A stretch of DNA of 64,000 nt. It comes from Pagrus major (Eukaryota > Chordata > Actinopteri > Spariformes > Sparidae). Position numbers and translations under genes: made by a program. Below are positions 1 through 12,609 of this stretch, in pieces. The notes under the pieces were generated by a model that saw nothing but the letters and a program-made list of their open reading frames with translations, was not told the origin of the DNA and searched no databases. Numbering within the stretch: position 1 is the first letter of the stretch; every line of letters begins with the position of its first letter. The stretch is from assembly GCF_040436345.1 (NCBI RefSeq), contig NC_133234.1, positions 10,292,446 to 10,356,445 on the forward strand, in the 5' to 3' direction.

Positions 1-190
1 TCGTTACTCCTCTATGACGGCAAACTGAATATCTTTGGGTTGTGGACAAAACAAGACATTTGAGGACGTCATCTTGGGCTTTTGGGAAACACTGATCAGC
101 ATTTTTTGCCATTTTATAGACCAAACAACTGATTGATTGAGAAAATAATCAACAGAATAATCAACAATGAAAATAACCGTTAGTTGCATC
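1..190. repeat. Interspersed repeat family E, copy 1 (cut by window edge)
   Basis: Shares a nearly identical core (AATATCTTTGGGTTGTGGAC, then ACCAAACAACT and AATAATCAACAG) with 59255-59560, and more diverged matches with 55200-55540 and 55595-55915. A common AT-rich teleost repeat type, with no coding sequence. Confidence 0.85.
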
Positions 191-334
191 CTAATAGAGA
201 CAGTTTAATCAAAAAACTTTTAAAACAATGTAGTTTTAATAGATGGGTATAGCATTGCATTACTTTTTACAGGTTTTTCTATTTTTCTGGTCAGTCAGTG
301 TAGTCAAACAACATCTTCTGTACCCCCCCCTCAG

Positions 335-1487
335 GCATCCTGGTGTATCGTGCTCATAAAATCATTGAGTCGTGTCAGGAGGCTTTCATCCTTCGTCTGT
401 TCAGGCAGAAGAACAAGACAGGCTTCATTAAAGCCTTCACCGACAAGGCCACTTCCTTCTCCTCGGGCTTCTGCCAGGTGGAGCGCGTGATGAGGAACCT
501 CTTCGTCAAGAAGCTCTACCTGTGGCCCAGGTATGATGGAACTTATTAGACCTTTTTCATGGCCGACATTTAGACATGTCTAATTAATAAGGCTGCATTC
601 TTCCCAACAGGTTTCAAGCATCAGTAAACACAGCACTGGACAGGCACAAGCCAGACGTGGTGGAGCTCCATGTCTCATTGACGCCGGCCATGAGGACCAT
701 TCAGAGCTCCATCCTGGATATAATGAGCGCCTGCCTGAAGGAACTCAAACGCTACAACCCCAGCCTGGAGGCCGAGGACCTCTCCCTGGAGAACACACTA
801 GGAAACTCGTTCGACAAGGTACAAGGAAAAACAGGCTCCAAACTTGGTTTTGGTAAAAGAAAAGGCTTCCTTACCCTCTCTTGTTGTTGTTGAAATGATG
901 CCTTGTTGATAACTTGTATTTGAGTTAAATGTTTAAGGTTGTGTTTTTCCTTACTCCCATCCAGACCATCCGTCACTACCTGGATCCCTTGTGGCACCAG
1001 CTGGGAGCAAAGACCAAAGCTCTAGTCCAGGACCTGAAAGTCCTGAGGGTTCTCCTGCTCTACCTCACCCAGTACGACTGCGTGACCTTCCTCAATCTGC
1101 TCGAGTCACTGCGTTCCAGCCAAAAGACCTTTGGATCCAACTCAGGTAAATTATATGCACTAAGCTGCACTAAGTACTTACGTGGAAGTACTTGGGTTAT
1201 TATCGCACTGTAATTTTTGTGATTAATCACCTTTATCTTTAAGTACATGTGTATGTTGTTGTAACCATCAGGGTGGTTGTTCCTCGACTCCAGCACCTCC
1301 ATGTTTGTAAATGCCAGGAACAGAGTGTATCACTTTCCTGAGAACAAGAAGAAACTCAAAGTGGGAGCAGAGGCAGAGAAACAAAAGTCATCCTCTGCTT
1401 CAGGTAACTGACCCATGAACAGATCTCTAAGATATCAGCAACGTTTATCTGCTTGTATATGTTTTGATGTTTGAATTACTAAACGCT

Positions 1488-1539
<52 letters not shown>

Positions 1540-4339
1540 CAGAGGTGAAGCGTGAACTTGTGCTGGAGAAGAGCCCAAAGTGGGAGGCTCTGACTGAGGT
1601 ACTGCAGGAGATTGAGAGGGAGAACAAGAGCTCTCAACATGAACCAGGTCAGAGCTCAGTTCTGTTAAAATGTTATAAAGGTCCGTCATGTCAACAGTGT
1701 GTGTCATCTCTATTCAGTGGATTTGCATATGTTGTACTATATTAACAGAATGTCATAGAAACTAGCTTTTAGTTTCAAAAGAGTGGTTTTGTTTTCCATA
1801 GAAATTACCCTGATCTTTAGCAGGTTTTGGCCCAGTACATAGCACTAACACTGGAGAAGCATATAAGCACATGGAATCCTCAAATTTAATTACATTTTAA
1901 ATGTAGAACCAGCAGAGACACCTGCTTAAGTACAGCTGACATTTCACAAAGTCATCCTCCGGGTGGGCTGGTTTGTTCGGGTTCTTCATCCTACTGCTTT
2001 GTAGACATCATACACACGACACAGTCATACTGTACTTGCCGAGAATACTGTGAAGGCAAACTAACCTCCTTGAATTTGGAGAGTACAGAATATGGAATAA
2101 GGTTTTCTCCCGCTGGACGTTCTGACTTGTCATAGCAGGGAAAGCCAAGGTGGAACTATTGTGATTAAGGATAGCTGATTTTGGTGTGCCGGTAAGCCAG
2201 TGATTGTAAGTCAGGAATACTTTTACCCCAAAGGGTGATTCTGCAAAGATTGTGGAGCTGGCTTAAAGTAATGGATAGACTGTTCAAATAGCTCAAAATA
2301 ATGGATACATTCCATTTCACTAATTGTGAGACTACTAGCACCAGTTGGCTGGTCCTCTGTTGAATTAGGTCAGTCACTTTAAAGGGAGTGAATACTTATG
2401 CAATCACTTATTTGACATTATATATTTTTAATAAATTGACAATACTTTGTAGAAATCTGTTTTTTGTTTTGTATATTTTTTGTATTTTGACCATGACTCT
2501 GTTTATAAAAGCAATAAAAGGGGAAAACATCCAAGGTGGCGAATACTTTTTACAGGCACTGTGGCTATAACAGGATGTACACACTTGTCTAACTGTGGTG
2601 TCATGTCATGTCAACCGTAGGTCATGTGCTGATCTGTGCCAGTGATGACAGGACTTGTGCCCAGCTGCAGCAGTATATCAGGCACGGCTCTGACCAGCTG
2701 CTTACCCGTCTGTACGCCCGAACAATTGGTAAACGGGACTCTGCTGCAGCCGCTGCCTTTGAGCTTGACTCTCACAAAAAGGGCAAAGGCTGGCCTACAA
2801 AAGGAGCCAAGGGGAAGGAGCCTGCACAGAAACAAAACAGAAAACCCACAAAAACTAAAAAACGTCCATCTCTGACTCTGACCCAGATGGTGGGGAAAGA
2901 GGAGACGCATGAAGTAGCGGTGATGGGCAGCAGTGGAGATGAGGATGAACTGACGGAGGAGGACGAAGAACAGCTGAAGCTGGATTTGTCATCAGATGCT
3001 TACTACGGTGTCCTAAAGGAGCCGCTGACTGTCATTCACCCACTGAAAGGTCTCACTGACCCACACAGCTTGACGCGGGTGCTGCATGAGGTTGAACCCA
3101 GTTTCGTGGTGCTGTACGACGCTGAACTCAGTTTCGTCCGCCAGCTGGAGATCTACAAAGCTTGCCGGCCCGGAAAGCCTCTCAGGGTGTATTTCCTCAT
3201 CTATGGAGGCTCAACAGAAGAGCAGAAGTACCTGACCGCACTGTCTAAGGAGAAGAAAGCCTTTGAGCACCTGATCAGGTCAGAACCTTTCTTCATTACT
3301 CTCTCTTCTAGCACCTCTGGAGTATCTGCGGAAGTGTGCTTTGTTACTCATTAGTGCTTGTATGTGTGTTTCTCTGTAGGGAAAAGGCTACTATGGTCAT
3401 CCCAGAGGAGAGGGAGGGGCGAGCAGACACCAACTTGGACCTTGCAAGAAATTTAGAGCCTGCCAATGCCACCACCAACACCCGCAAAGCAGGCACGTCT
3501 AATTTAGTCCTTTTTCTAAAGTTTTAGATTTGTTCTCTATTTTTTGATTGTCAGTTTTCATGAATATCTTATTTCCATTTCCTGTCCAATAACCAGGAGG
3601 CCAGGAGCAGCCCAAAGAGCCCTCACGAGTCATCGTGGACATGCGTGAGTTCCGCAGTGAGCTGCCCTCCCTGCTGCACCGCCGTGGCCTGGACATCGAC
3701 CCTGTCACTCTAGAAGTAGGTGACTACATCCTGACCCCGGATACATGCGTCGAGCGCAAGAGCGTCAGCGATCTGATCGGCTCGTTGCAGAGCGGTCGCC
3801 TCTACACCCAGTGTCTCTCCATGACCCGCTACTACAGGAAACCAGTGCTTCTCATCGAGTTCGACCCAGCAAAACCGTTTTCCTTAATGGCCCGATCGGA
3901 TTTCCGTCATGAGATATCCGCCAATGATATTTCTTCAAAACTCACTTTACTCACCTTGCATTTCCCCCGACTTCGAATACTCTGGTGCCCCTCTCCACAC
4001 GCCACAGCGGACCTCTTCCTGGATCTAAAGCATGGTCGCTCTGAACCCGATGCTGCAGCAGCTCAGGCAGTCACAGCCGAGTCGGACACAGTGGCTGAAT
4101 CAGCAGACCTCTATAACCCTGGACCTTATGATTTCCTGTTGAAAATGCCCGGGATCAATACGAAAAACTATAGGGCTATTATAAAAAATGCAGACAGCCT
4201 GGCAGATTTAGCCAAACTGAGCCAGGACAAGCTAGCAGAAATACTTGGGAATGTTAACAACGCTAAGTCGTTGTATGAGTTTCTGCATAATGACGCTGAC
4301 GTCCCCGCTCCTGTGCAGAAGACCAAACAGAAGACATAA
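335..4339 (+). CDS. ercc4: DNA repair endonuclease XPF, 3' part (8 exons)
   Basis: XPF is the catalytic subunit of the ERCC1-XPF structure-specific nuclease (nucleotide excision and crosslink repair, nucleus). Exons read by eye: 335-530, 611-818, 965-1145, 1272-1403, 1543-1647, 2621-3278, 3380-3492, 3597-4339 (stop TAA 4337-4339). All phases agree and give 777 residues. The human protein is about 916 aa, so roughly the first 130 residues lie off the left edge. The first exon begins at the conserved [11 protein letters not shown] segment of the inactive helicase-like half. A lysine-rich, then acidic, low-complexity linker lies at about 2770-2990. The nuclease motif VERK followed by SVSD is at 3749-3772, after GDYILTP. 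The C-terminal tandem helix-hairpin-helix region that pairs with ERCC1 (FLLKMPG) is at about 4130-4300. All introns are GT-AG except 3493-3596, which starts GC. Identity is very secure. Confidence 0.97.
1491..1537 (+). repeat. (TG)n microsatellite at an ercc4 3' splice site
   Basis: About 23 TG units end three bases before the CAG acceptor of the exon at 1543. The acceptor therefore has almost no ordinary pyrimidine tract. Confidence 0.97.
2378..2571. mobile_element. Tc1-like transposon end fragment
   Basis: Lies in the ercc4 intron 1648-2620. It contains GTGAATACTTATGCAATCAC near its left side and ends GCGAATACTTTTTACAGGCA, resembling the ends of fish Tc1/mariner-type elements from memory. 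Similar low-copy sequence may reach left to about 2165. No transposase frame is present, so this is a dead fragment. The family name was not verified. Confidence 0.5.
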
Positions 4340-4660
4340 GAGGCAGTAAAGTGTCTGACTGTTTTTTAGATATATTTTCCTGACATCAGGATTATTTTTG
4401 CATCTTAAAACTAGATGAAAATAGTGTTATTGTAGAACACCGTAGTTTGAATTCACACCTTATGTTAGTAAAGAATGAATCTTTGTCATCAGAAGTAGAA
4501 ATTGTTATATTAATGTACAGAATGAACTGAACTTCTATTGTATAAGACTTTTTAAAAAACTTTAAATAAACTTTGCAATAAAAGAAAAAAAAATCCTTTC
4601 TCCTTTCTAATTTTTCATTATTGTGTATAACCTTTTATTCAAAATAAAGCTTTCAAGAAC
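4340..4660 (+). terminator. ercc4: ercc4 3'UTR and poly(A) signals
   Basis: AT-rich trailer after the ercc4 stop codon. AATAAA hexamers occur at 4565-4570 and 4577-4582, and a third at 4643-4648. The first two, about 230 nt after the stop, are the likeliest cleavage signals. The sequence downstream becomes an interspersed repeat. Confidence 0.65.
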
Positions 4661-4866
4661 AACCCTTTTTGTTACCCAAAAGGGATATAACACACTCTAA
4701 AAATGTGCATTTAACACATTTTACTTAAGTTTTGATGCCTTATTTTCCCCAGAAAGAGATGGCAGGGTCAATGGATGGTGATGCCTGTGGTCAATCAAGA
4801 AGGACAAGCATTGGAGCACCATTTACTCTCATCAGTGTTATTCGGAGGTGGGAAAATGAGTAATAC

Positions 4867-5191
4867 TTAAAGGTGCAATATGTAAGAATGGGCCACCTGT
4901 CCAATTCTGAAAACAAACGGGGCAGCATATCACCAGGGAAACTGCTAACTGCTGTTAACTGTTGCTGGTGTTAGCTCAGTTAGCTATTCATCTAGCAGTC
5001 CGAACTGAAAGCACCAGGGGAGTGCTGGTGTTTACCTCGCTGGCACAGTTAGCATGCTAACTTCAGTAGATATCCCTGCAACACATTGCACGGACATCAT
5101 AACTTCAAAACTGTTATTTCTTCTCGGTCTGCTGATAATTTTAATTCTTTTTAGTGTTTTCAACTAAATTTCTTACATATTGCACCTTTAA
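4867..5191. mobile_element. MITE-like element, family B, copy 1
   Basis: Begins TTAAAGGTGCAATATGTAAG and ends with the inverse, CTTACATATTGCACCTTTAA, giving terminal inverted repeats around about 325 bp with no open frame. The inner part (GCTAACTGCTG, TTAGCTCAGTTAGC) recurs at 47113-47458 and 51945-52250. It lies between ercc4 and the mrtfb promoter. Confidence 0.85.
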
Positions 5192-5860
5192 TATAATCTT
5201 ACATAGCCAGTTAACAAAAATTGAATACAGCATTAGAGAAGCCACTAAATAGAATCTAAGTTAAAAGTTTAAAATCTGCTAGTGGGAGGAGACACCGTTT
5301 TAAAAATCCTTTGCAATTCATTCCATTTATATGATGCAAAGAACTGGAAAATAGTCTTCACTATTTCACTAGAGTTAAACAGGCCTGAGTTCTGATTTCT
5401 TGATCAGTGGTTTTAAAATGTAATTAGGATGTAGTTGTCTTCTTGTTGCAAGTGTGGGCAAGCTTCTTTTTCATATTATGCTCCTGTTACGGAGCGCAAA
5501 ACCAGACAAGGTGGTCGACTGCACAGTCATTTCAGAAACATGCTTTATACTGATAATAACAGGGAAATTCTGGGGGGCTTTTTAAAAAAAATCTTCTGCT
5601 GCGATTCAATTAACTTCGAAGCAAAGTGAGGGGAATGAATGTGGATGTCTTGATGATTTTACTCCACTCCTTGTGGGTGTCTACCAGCTTATGTAACACT
5701 CAAGTCACATGTGAGAACAATGAACAGATGAGGTCCCTTGATAGAACATATTAAAACACAGATGAGTGGAGGTGTTGAGGTGTAGTGTGGTACACAGAAT
5801 CAGTGGCCAGGCTCATGGGTGCCTCATGCTGACCAGTAAACAGGACAGCAGCCCTCCGCC
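5192..5860. other. ercc4-mrtfb intergenic spacer
   Basis: No gene recognised. AT-rich up to about 5780, then GC content rises towards the mrtfb promoter. Short frames here have no protein-like composition or family match. Confidence 0.6.
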
Positions 5861-6073
5861 ACGCCCCCCTACTGCTCCTGTCCGACAGCGTCATTACGTC
5901 ACTCTGCATCCGAACCTAGACCAGTCGCAGCCATTTTCCTCCGCGAAATAAACTTCAATCTCACAGCCGGAGGAAAGAAACAAACAACAGAAGATATCCC
6001 CGCTGACATTAATGGATATCTCGTTGTGAACCGGACCCCGGACGGACTCGGCTGTTCAAGTCTTCACAGTTCG
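5860..6073 (+). promoter_or_regulatory. mrtfb: mrtfb CpG-rich promoter and untranslated exon 1
   Basis: A locally CpG-rich stretch with a CRE-like TTACGTCA at 5894-5901 and a YY1-like GCCATTTTCC at 5930-5939. The likely transcription start is a little downstream, around 5945. A strong splice donor (TTCG|GTAAGA) ends the exon at 6073. The leader holds a five-codon upstream frame at 6012-6029. The start site is inferred and there is no transcript evidence. CpG-rich sequence continues to about 6260 into the intron. Confidence 0.6.
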
Positions 6074-9000
6074 GTAAGACGACAGACTCGGGACGCTGCT
6101 GTCTTGTTTTTAGCATGTTAGCCTGCGCTAACTGAACCGAGCTAACTAGCGAAACTGTGAGGAGGAGGAGGAGGTTGTTGTTGAGCAGCGTTCGTGATAT
6201 GCAGACAGAGACAGCAGACGAGGCTCGGTGAGATTACACAACAAAGCATGGACAAGGGGTAGCTGACAGATACTAATCTTGAGATGCGTTTTCTAGTCTT
6301 AGGAATGATGGCCACGCAAGCGCCGCATCGTCTTTTATGATTGGCGCTGTCCGCAACTCACTCACCTGTCAGATTTAAAGTAACTAGCCAGGGTTAGCTT
6401 ATCCCACACCCACCCGCCTCCTCCTCTGCGATAACAGGAGCTGTAGTGCAGCCGACAGCCATGCCAACCAATAATACTCCCCAAGGACAATATTAAAATG
6501 TATTCTTGCTGTTTAAACTAGCTAGCTGCTTATTGGTGAGTATAGTTTATGTGCGCTGCATGTTTCTTTAAGCCATTAATCTTGAGCCAGGATGCTGGGG
6601 CATGACTGTGAGTTGGCATCCCCTTTACTCAAGTTACACGCCCGGTGTGTGATGACTGACGAGGCCTCAGACCCGATGATGTTATCCCGTCTCCTTCCTA
6701 TCGATTGAAGCGAGGAAAGTGAGGTGGTGCTGCAGCAAAACCCGAACAGGTCGCCGTCTGAGTGAGTCATCCAGGCGGCCCTCTCCAGTCTGTCACCGAG
6801 AAGAAGTGTGGATTGTTAGCGTTAACTTAAACACTGCGCACATGGCTGGATGGGTGTGTAATTATCCCGGGGCCGTGAGCCATATATCCCTGTGTGTTTG
6901 GCTTATTTCAGCCTCCCAGTGCGGTATTAGTTTGCAGGGAGACTGTCTGCTCACATCGCTGTAGACTAGGGTTTCCATGTCTCTCCATGGGGTGAATTAA
7001 ATTAAAATGAAACCGAATATCAGACTGTATTCAGACATGTTTCCATTATACAGTGCTTGATTTTTGTCCAGGCTGATATTGTACTTCCTCTTTACAGTGA
7101 TTGTGACAAATCAGACTCCACTGAGTTATTAGTAGTGACATGCTGGAGTTGGGTGCCACCCCGGGTAGTTAATTCATTTATATAACCAGCCCGTAGTACT
7201 CCTCTGCAGGCTGCACTCTCTGTTTGTTGAAGCTAAGAGGCTACTGTAATCGTCCTTTGCTTTTAGCCTCCCAGCCGTTTGCCCCATGTCTATTTGTCAG
7301 TCCAATCCTTTTGTACTCTTTCTAGAAGATCTTTTCAACAAAGTCCACAGAGGCAGCCAGGAAGGAAACGACACTGCAGGAGTGCGCCTGTGGGAACAGA
7401 GTAGAACAGTGGCCCCGGTGAATGAACCACGGTGATGACATCATTTCTGTCTTATCTCGGGATGAAAGAGGACATTTTTGTTGAACTAGACGTGGGCTAT
7501 TTAAGACCCAGAAAACTGCAGAGTCAAAGCGTAGTTTGGCACGGCGTGGCTCTCATGCTGTGTGCTTGTATGTGTACGGCTCATTGGTTTAGCATCTCTC
7601 ACATACAGAATTAATAGCATAAAGAGCTAGGTGATGGTAATATCAATAAACCCCAAGATAATTTATTTTGATGTGTAGCCTTATTACACAGTATAACAGG
7701 CTAAATCTTGTTAGATACGGTGAGGCTTATTGCCTTGAGCTGCATGATAATGTAAGGTACAGTCATGCTCATTTTTCTTAGCATTCCCCTTTTTTTCAGA
7801 TTTAAAGGTGCACTATGTAGTTTCGGGGGTAGAGATTTTAATCAGAGGAGAAAGGTCTTCATTGACTGTTTGATTTTATGCCTCAACAAACTAAAATAAA
7901 CAAACACTCTTTGTTTTCATGGCTGAATACACAAACAGTTTCATATGGTTTCACTTTGTTTATATGTGGTGGACCCTGCCACCTTTCTAGCTCCAAACAG
8001 TGTTCTGGGGACCTTATTTTCCTCTGAGATCAGCTTGTTTATGCAGTTATGGAAAAAAATTAATATATCCGAGTTTGTATTATTATCTCATTAATGTTGT
8101 AAATTCTGAGTTTGATTTTCTTCCCCAAAAACTACATGGTGCCCCTTTAATTTGTTTTTCAATCTTTTTTTTAAAGATGATTCCCAGAGCACCCACAGCA
8201 TAGCATATTTAGGTTTAGACAAAGGCTTCGACTTAAGTGCTTCTAGATGATTGTTGTTTACAGTTGTGCAGCGTCAGTGTTTCATCACAGCATGTTCTTT
8301 TTTCATAGTCCGTTGGTGGTATGTTTATGTCCTTTAACAGAAAACAGACCTCCTCGACTGTTTTGTTGTTTATTAGCTCGACAAGGCTGCAAGTTTTCAG
8401 TTATCTCATGCTGTCAGTGTGTGTCTGTGAGTGCTAGTGGGTATTTCAGCACTTGAAGGCCTATTTGTAGTGAAGTTGACCCACGACCTCTTCTCGTCAG
8501 TTTGCAGAGAATGGGAAGTGGGGACTCTTCTGTGTTTGTTACTCTGGCGGATACATACATTCACTCTGTGTTTGTAATAATTCCATTTTCTTTTGAATGG
8601 CGGCAAACTGATTCAGTTTTAGATTGTTTTGCTGAATATCGGTTGGACTTTGAATGTTGTTTCACATCCCGACTTCGCACACATGAGGAAGTGTGTCAGT
8701 CAGAAAGATGTTTGTGGTAGAACGTCATATAGCCTCTCACCTGCACTACATACGTCCAGGCCTTTTATAGACCTAAGGTAGTGCGAGACAGAGAACAGCC
8801 TCAGGGAGCAGACACACCCAGATAGTGCCATCATGGTGCAAAAATCTTGGCTCGGATGATTATCTTGTTGAACTCTGATCCACTAGAACTGCAGGTATAA
8901 AAACAATGATGAAACCTGAAGGCAGTTCTTGTTTTCAGTTCATCATAGATTCACCCTGGTTAATTTGGCCTGGTCCGAGATGCTAGCATTGCATTGAGCT

Positions 9001-12000
9001 CCAGAATAAACACTGGTAAGGCGGGGAAATAGCTAAAAAACCCCATGGCAATGTTAGTGTTCTATAAGTGAATGTTGAAGTCTCTTAACGAGGATGTGTT
9101 TTTGAGCGCAGGGATCAGACGATGGCGTTGTTTGGAAGTGTGTTACTCATTTCACTCTGGACAGAAAGCCCCCTAATTCTTACGAACGACTGGCTTTTGT
9201 ATTTATTGGGAAATGCATTCATTCTCGCATTAAATGACTCTATAGTAGTCATGGGTATTTATCAGCTCCAACTTTGTTCAGTTTTGCCCCTTTTCAGGCC
9301 CGTTAACGTTAAAGACATTGGCCTGAAATAGTTTCCCATTCTTCTCTGGGTAAGCAGCATTCCAAAACTGTTCAGTCGGCATTTATTTTAAACTAGAGAT
9401 TAAAGTAAAAGATGTATAGATAACCACTGTAACATTGTCACTGGTTTCCATGTCAGTACCAGATTCTTGCTGGCTGCGTGTTTGCTAATGCAAATGTGTA
9501 AATTATATAAGTCAGTCTTTTGGTCAAGTGTCTTACAAGCTGTCCAGCCTTCGTGACTTCCCAATCTGCCCAGTATGTGACCAATATGACAAGCTGGTCA
9601 TGCAATCTTTCTGACAGTTGGGCTCTAAGCACTGAGCAAAGTCTCTGTCTCCCTCACTCGCTATACAAATATTAATTGAAAATTAACTTCTGTTGCCTCT
9701 GACAATCATTGTCTGCTTGGCACTGATACCCGATACCAATGTTTTTTTGTGTCAAGAATACCACTGGAATGTGTTGCAGAGCTGTTTGTTTCTATGAACT
9801 TCTCTCTATGGTGATGACTTTCTTCATTCACTTGTTTTAATGGCATGTTGTTCAGACCAGATTACAGATTGTTGGCAACACGTTTAGCAAAGCGTCCTAT
9901 GTGCTGACAGGAAAGGGATGGGTACATTTGTTAATATCTCTGTTGTTGCACACTGCAGTGTTGATGATTGACACGAGCATGGACCCTGCACATCATCATG
10001 TGCCAGGTTTATTAACCACCAAACACAGCGGCCTGTGACAGAAGAAGACAACACTGCCTGGTAGCAGAATAATATAATACCACTGTGAGCGGTCATGTGA
10101 TGTATCAGTGGTCGATCCAAACCTTTTTATAGCCGTGACCGGTCATTCATTGTTGAAACCTGCGGGGAAAAGTAATACAGTATTACAATTGCGCAAATAC
10201 ATGAGTAGCAGATGCCTAGCTTGTTGATCCCACCTTTGACTCTAGTGGTGTGTTTACTTGTGAGTATAGTGTGCCTGCATTAGCCTTTGATGAAACACAT
10301 GGTACTTGTTGCCCCGTGCCATTTAAAGAACAGTCCGGGGCAGAGCAACACGCAGTGCCTGCCATCTGGATCCGCTCTTTGATTCTGAGGGGGCAGCTCC
10401 GATGTTTATCCCACAGCGCCGTCAGCCGTGACAGTCGTTCGCTCCTTCTTCTCTCTTTCCGAGCCTCCTTTCTCTCGATCGCTTGTTTCTGTCTTTTACA
10501 TTGCCCCACCCGACACATAAACACACACAGCATGTTGGTGCTCTGACTGTTAGAATCCTGCCATCACCTCTTCCTCTCTCCCCTGTTTTATTTTAAGGGA
10601 ACAACCAATACGGTTCTTTTTTCAGTGCTGATACCTGTTCGAAGGAATTAAGGAGACCGATAGCAAAAAATAAAATTACCTGTGTCAAAATGTATAATAA
10701 CCAGTGATGGAAGTGAGGTTTACTCAAATACTTTACTTAAGTTTTAATATGAGGTACGTTTTTAATTTTCTACTACTTCATACTTCCACTACACTACATT
10801 TTGGAGGCAATTGTACTTTTTTGTAAGGAAAACAAGAAAGACTCTAGATTGCAGATATACAAAGTACTGTTATGATTAAGCAGTTTTTACACCACCCTCA
10901 CCAATATAGCCTCTCTTAATCGAGAACATGTCTGATAAAAGTTGCAAATGGCACTGGAAAGTGCGCCAAATGGGGAAAAACGTGGACACTACAGCAACAG
11001 GCAAAAGGGGCTTTCCCTTACTTTTTCCATTTCTCTTCTTGTGTGCTGATTCACTTAGCTGAACAGCCGATCAGAGTGACTTTTCTCACCAACAGCCTCC
11101 ACTGCCAATTAACATGCTCAATCGGCCAAAAAGCTGCTGACAAGAACCGACTAGTGCCAACAGTGCGAGACACACATCAACTAAATTTGGGCAAAAGATG
11201 CTCTCCGATGGCCCGACATAGGTCAACAGCTGACCATCGGCCTGGTGTGTCAGGGCCCTAACCAGTCAGGTAGTGTTGTTGGCGGGCTATTGAGTGGTGA
11301 ATACAGACATAGAGGGACAGCTGCGTCACAGCCAAAGTAGCTTGTTTTTAAATTAATTTATTTTGTCAGATAAAAAAGCCACCAATTCCAATAATCAGAC
11401 AAATGCTAAATGTCAGATCTGATAATCAGTCTATGCCTACTTATTTTTCATTAAGTTTATGGTTTTTAAATGTCAGTATGCCATTTTATTTTCACCATGC
11501 CACAAAACTGCAGTGAGTCAGCACTGATCCCCCTAAAGACTTGAAATACTGATGAAATACTGTGAAAATGTTCTGAATCGGCCTCAGAAATATCCGCAGA
11601 CATCTCCAAGAGTAGTTGCCCAAAAGGAGCTTTTGAGTTTATGATGCTCTGGAGAGAGAGAGGCAGCTACATAAATAAATATCATTCATGTAGTACAAGA
11701 CCATTATCGGCCCAGAGTGTCAGTAAATTGACGCATCCATCAAACCATAATCGAGTTATCTAGTATGTTTACTAAGCGCAAGATTCTGAAAGCTTCTGAT
11801 TGATTGTTATTCTGAGAGCCGCTCCCTCAGACTGCAGCACTTCAGTCATCAGCACCGAGAGTTTCTATTGTCTCCGCCCGGATGATCCGCTCCCATTGTC
11901 ATAGAGACCACCGCTGCTTTTCCTAGCAACCTGTGAACATTCATTTTCAGGCCTTGATGCAGCCTTGAGTGTCGGCCAGTTTTATTCAGACATCTTTAAG

Positions 12001-12523
12001 TGGTTTTCGTCATCTGTTTTCATTCTCTGCTCATCTTCAAATGCATCTATTCAAGCAGAATCAGTGTCAGATTCACCACTGTGTTTTTATTTTATTATTT
12101 TTAATGGATATTAATTGTGTGGTATCGTCATTCTTTTTCCTTTTAAAATGTATTCCTTTTGTCTTGTGGTTTTGCACTAATGCCATGTAAAAATGTCATT
12201 GTTTCAATGTTTTCAAGGTTGTTTTTGAGTCTTGTTTTTGTGTAAAACAGTGATTTTTTTTTTTTGATTTTTTTTTTTTTTTAATTTCCATTGAGAAAAT
12301 CTTTTTGGGGGGATAAACACAGGAAGATTTACAAGCAATAGCATTAATGACTGGAAGGAGAAACTCACGTAAGACACAGAAAAATAAAACTAATCAAATG
12401 TATTATTTAATTGCAGTCTTGTCATGTGTAAGGTGGAGGTAAAATCCTGCTCCGTCATTTCTTTGACTTTTATTTATTGATGCATTTATGATATTCATGT
12501 TTGATCCTTTCTGTCTCCAACAG
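6074..12523 (+). other. mrtfb: mrtfb first intron, 6.4 kb
   Basis: No coding exon was found. It contains a family A inverted-repeat element (7802-8150), a short repeat around 10696-10850 (ACTTTACTTAAGTTTTAAT type, common in fish), and poly(T) runs near 12250-12290. GC content stays moderate to about 6950. Long first introns often hold enhancers, but none can be named from sequence alone. Confidence 0.6.
7802..8150 (+). mobile_element. MITE-like element, family A, copy 1
   Basis: Starts TTAAAGGTGCACTATGTAGT and ends with the inverse ACTACATGGTGCCCCTTTAA. The interior contains GGACCCTGCCACCTTTCTAG. Other copies are at 31578-31889 (same orientation) and at 33302-33636 and 41931-42302 (opposite orientation). 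No open frame, so non-autonomous. This copy lies in mrtfb intron 1. Confidence 0.9.
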
Positions 12524-12609
12524 GTTTGACTCCATGGCTTAGTGACTCTTAACAGCAACTAGCCCGGACATTTCTTTCCTCTTTCCCTTGCTGTCGTCTG
12601 CTACTACAG
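12524..12609 (+). other. mrtfb: Possible mrtfb untranslated exon 2
   Basis: An 86-nt segment bounded by a pyrimidine-supported acceptor (CTCCAACAG|GTTTGA) and a weaker donor (TACTACAG|GTTTGA). It contains ATG GCT TAG, a minimal upstream frame. It fits the noncoding leader exons expected of this gene but is supported only by splice-like borders. Confidence 0.35.

Noticed and set aside
1435..1745. Poly(Cys-Val) and poly(Thr-His) frames across the TG tract
   Set aside because: Artefacts of translating a dinucleotide repeat. The true frame here is the ercc4 exon starting at 1543.
2165..2377. Short minus-strand frame in the ercc4 intron as a transposase remnant
   Set aside because: The adjacent sequence looks like a Tc1-type end, but the 70-residue translation shows no transposase motif.
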